A stretch of DNA of 7,949 nt from an uncultured Oxalobacter sp. (GTDB lineage Bacteria > Pseudomonadota > Gammaproteobacteria > Burkholderiales > Burkholderiaceae_D): positions 1-7,949 of the forward strand of contig CAJKQK010000086.1 in NCBI GenBank assembly GCA_905202055.1, read 5' to 3'. Positions 6,659 through 7,949 of this stretch are shown here, piece after piece. The notes under the pieces are model-generated. The model saw only the letters and a list, made by a program, of their open reading frames with translations, had not been told where the DNA came from and ran no database searches. The translations under genes and the position numbers were made by a program. Numbering within the stretch: position 1 is the stretch's first letter; each line of letters opens with the position of its first letter.

Positions 6659-6680
6659 AATTTTTGCGTTTGGCAAAATT
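6659..6680. promoter_or_regulatory. Dyad just upstream of the guaB -35 element
   Basis: AATTTTTGC (6659-6667) and GCAAAATT (6673-6680) are inverted around GTTTG, with one unpaired base in the left arm. The dyad centre is about 50 bases upstream of the predicted guaB transcription start, a usual activator position. It contains ACGCAAA on the minus strand, like one half of the enterobacterial PurR site, but the full PurR palindrome is not present and betaproteobacteria generally lack that regulator. Confidence 0.35.
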
Positions 6681-6699
6681 TTTTATCGCCTGTGCTTCT

Positions 6700-6730
6700 G
6701 AAAAACGGAAGCCATTTTTCCCTGTTTTTC
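6700..6730 (-). terminator. Probable terminator after the dehydrogenase gene
   Basis: On the minus strand GAAAAAC and GTTTTTC flank an inner GGAA / TTCC stem with a seven-base loop and a two-base bulge, giving an A-tract, stem, T-tract layout. An overlapping alternative stem, CCTGTTT / AAACAGG, spans 6721-6740. It lies roughly 130 bases after the dehydrogenase stop and upstream of the guaB promoter, so it would separate the two transcription units. The GC part of the stem is short, so strength is uncertain. Confidence 0.42.
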
Positions 6731-6856
6731 AGGAAACAGGCTTAATCGAAATAGTTTACTCCAAATCCGGTACAGTTCAGCTTCCAATGAATGCAAAAAA
6801 TACTGCATCCATTTGAATTGTTCGCCTTTTATGAAACAAGCCTGAAAGGGGAAAAC

Positions 6857-7825
6857 CTAGAGCCTGTTAACCGGATTGCGCGGTTTTTCTCCCCGGAACC
6901 CGCGTACGGCCTCCTCGGCGCATCGCGTTTTGAGATTGGATTCCGCCTGAACCGAATACCATGCCATATGCGGCGTGATGAGAATATTCGGAGCGGATCG
7001 CAATGGGCTGTCCATTGGCAACGGCTCTCTGGCCGTAACATCCAGAGCGGCTGCAGAGAGATGACCGGAATTCAGGGCATCGGCCAGTGCCGCCTCATCC
7101 ACCAGACCGCCACGGGTAACGTTGATGAACATGGCCCCCGGTTTCATTTTGGCAAAGGTCTTTGCATTCATCAGGCCGGCATCCTGTGAATTCAGACTGC
7201 AATGCAATGAAAGAAGATCCGCTCTTTCAATCACGTCGTCTTCGGACGACAATTCTATGAAAGAACTCTCCGGATCGCCCTTGAGATGGTCGGTAAAAAT
7301 ATCGAAACCGATCACCTTGCAACCCAGCGCATGAACGCGTTTGGCAAAAGCAAGCCCGATACGTCCGAGCCCGATGATGCCAATCGTCATATTGGAAAGA
7401 TGCTGGATCGGCACCATTTCCCGGTATGTCCACCTTCCTTCCCTGACCTGCTCGTTAGCCTGGCAAATCTTGCGTGTGATGGCAAGCATCATTGCCAGTG
7501 CGTGATTGGCCACTTCGGAAGTTCCGTAATCGGGCACATTGCACACCTGTACCCCATGACGGGTAGCCGCTTCAAGATCGATATTATCGACCCCGTCGCC
7601 ATAACGGACGACCATCCTGAGTTCCGGAAGTGCAGCAAATACTTTTTCGGTAAAGGGGGCGCGCTGGTTGCATGCGGCAACCGCTCCCCGACAATTGGCA
7701 ATGAGGTCATCCTCTGTCTTGCATTGAAATAATTTCCAGGGAATGCCAGCCGTTTCGAATACAGCCTTTTCGGCATCGATGTTTACATGATTACAATCAG
7801 TTATGACAATCAGGGCATCTGCCAT
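6857..7825 (-). CDS. D-isomer-specific 2-hydroxyacid dehydrogenase, CtBP-like
   Basis: Cytosolic NAD(P)-dependent oxidoreductase expected to interconvert a 2-hydroxyacid and its 2-oxoacid; the exact substrate (for example glyoxylate, hydroxypyruvate or 3-phosphoglycerate type) cannot be fixed from sequence. The Rossmann motif is GLGRIG (152-157), with Asp175 at the end of the second strand favouring NAD(H). The catalytic set is Arg238 (TRGG), Glu267 (AREPLP) and His286 (TPHMAW). VRYGDGVDNIDLEAAT, CNVPDYGTSEVANHALAMML and HMAWYS resemble the CtBP-like subfamily. The start at 7825 gives 322 residues beginning MADALIVITDC, in register with the family, and is preceded by AAAGGCAGG at seven bases. 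A longer reading from a GTG at 7888 would add 21 residues that look unlike protein of this family. The gene is monocistronic as far as seen. Confidence 0.94.
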   Translation of the reverse strand: MADALIVITDCNHVNIDAEKAVFETAGIPWKLFQCKTEDDLIANCRGAVAACNQRAPFTEKVFAALPELRMVVRYGDGVDNIDLEAATRHGVQVCNVPDYGTSEVANHALAMMLAITRKICQANEQVREGRWTYREMVPIQHLSNMTIGIIGLGRIGLAFAKRVHALGCKVIGFDIFTDHLKGDPESSFIELSSEDDVIERADLLSLHCSLNSQDAGLMNAKTFAKMKPGAMFINVTRGGLVDEAALADALNSGHLSAAALDVTAREPLPMDSPLRSAPNILITPHMAWYSVQAESNLKTRCAEEAVRGFRGEKPRNPVNRL

Positions 7826-7832
7826 AGAAAAA

Positions 7833-7841
7833 CCTGCCTTT
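7833..7841 (-). promoter_or_regulatory. Ribosome-binding site deciding the dehydrogenase start
   Basis: On the minus strand AAAGGCAGG lies seven bases before the ATG at 7825. It supports this ATG over the upstream GTG at 7888 and ATG at 7879, which would extend the protein with non-conserved residues. Confidence 0.7.
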
Positions 7842-7917
7842 CTGCAAATGAGTGATGAATCCGGTTCTGGTGATTGCATGCCAGTCACCCTGTCTTTCCG
7901 GATATTACTTTCTGGCT

Positions 7918-7923
7918 ATTATA
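7918..7923 (-). promoter_or_regulatory. Candidate -10 element for the dehydrogenase gene
   Basis: A perfect TATAAT is present on the minus strand 92 bases before the start codon. No convincing -35 hexamer occurs at 16-18 bases upstream (GCGAAT at 17), so an activator may be needed or the match may be chance. The implied leader is about 85 bases and could fold a GGTGA / TCACC stem (7869-7873 with 7885-7889). Confidence 0.45.
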
Positions 7924-7949
7924 GTCAGTAAAGATAAAAAATTCGCTGA

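Noticed and set aside
6668..6680. PurR operator at guaB
   Set aside because: Only one half-site-like ACGCAAA is present; the full 16-base palindrome is missing and the regulator is not expected in this group.
7826..7888. N-terminal extension of the dehydrogenase from a GTG
   Set aside because: The added 21 residues do not fit the family, while the ATG at 7825 has a good ribosome site at the right distance.

Overview
The window reads as a chromosomal segment of a betaproteobacterium, most likely Burkholderiales and possibly close to Oxalobacter/Oxalobacteraceae. The basis is the style of the GuaA and GuaB proteins, the adjacent guaB-guaA arrangement, moderate GC in the core genes and strongly AT-rich spacers. 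The taxon is an inference from remembered family sequences, not a search result. Every recognisable gene lies on the minus strand, so the window is best read from its right end to its left end.

Right end (about 6857-7949): a complete D-2-hydroxyacid dehydrogenase of the CtBP-like branch, with a good ribosome site and a perfect TATAAT element upstream. A 258-bp spacer (6599-6856) follows; it holds a probable weak terminator, a dyad and a likely guaB promoter. Centre (3456-6598): guaB (IMP dehydrogenase) and guaA (GMP synthase), 71 bp apart with a perfect GC-rich stem-loop between them. Together they convert IMP to XMP to GMP. Both look intact and functional.

Downstream of guaA (2217-3332) is a decayed membrane O-acyltransferase (acyltransferase-3 plus SGNH type). 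It keeps the first membrane segment and most of the periplasmic SGNH domain, but has lost roughly 300 residues in the middle and carries two frameshifts and an in-frame stop. It ends at a strong, symmetric Rho-independent terminator (2116-2147). Next comes a very AT-rich spacer of about 540 bp (1573-2115) with dyad sites, a possible promoter and a doubtful small membrane ORF. The left end (1-1572) is the N-terminal 524 residues of a membrane sensor with three N-terminal membrane helices, a Cache-like extracytoplasmic domain, a fourth helix and a PAS domain. Its output domain lies beyond the window.

I found no complete new system, tRNA, rRNA, CRISPR array or insertion sequence. The most informative items are the collapsed acyltransferase gene, the sensor with its unusual N-terminus and AT-rich control region, and the guaBA regulatory structures.
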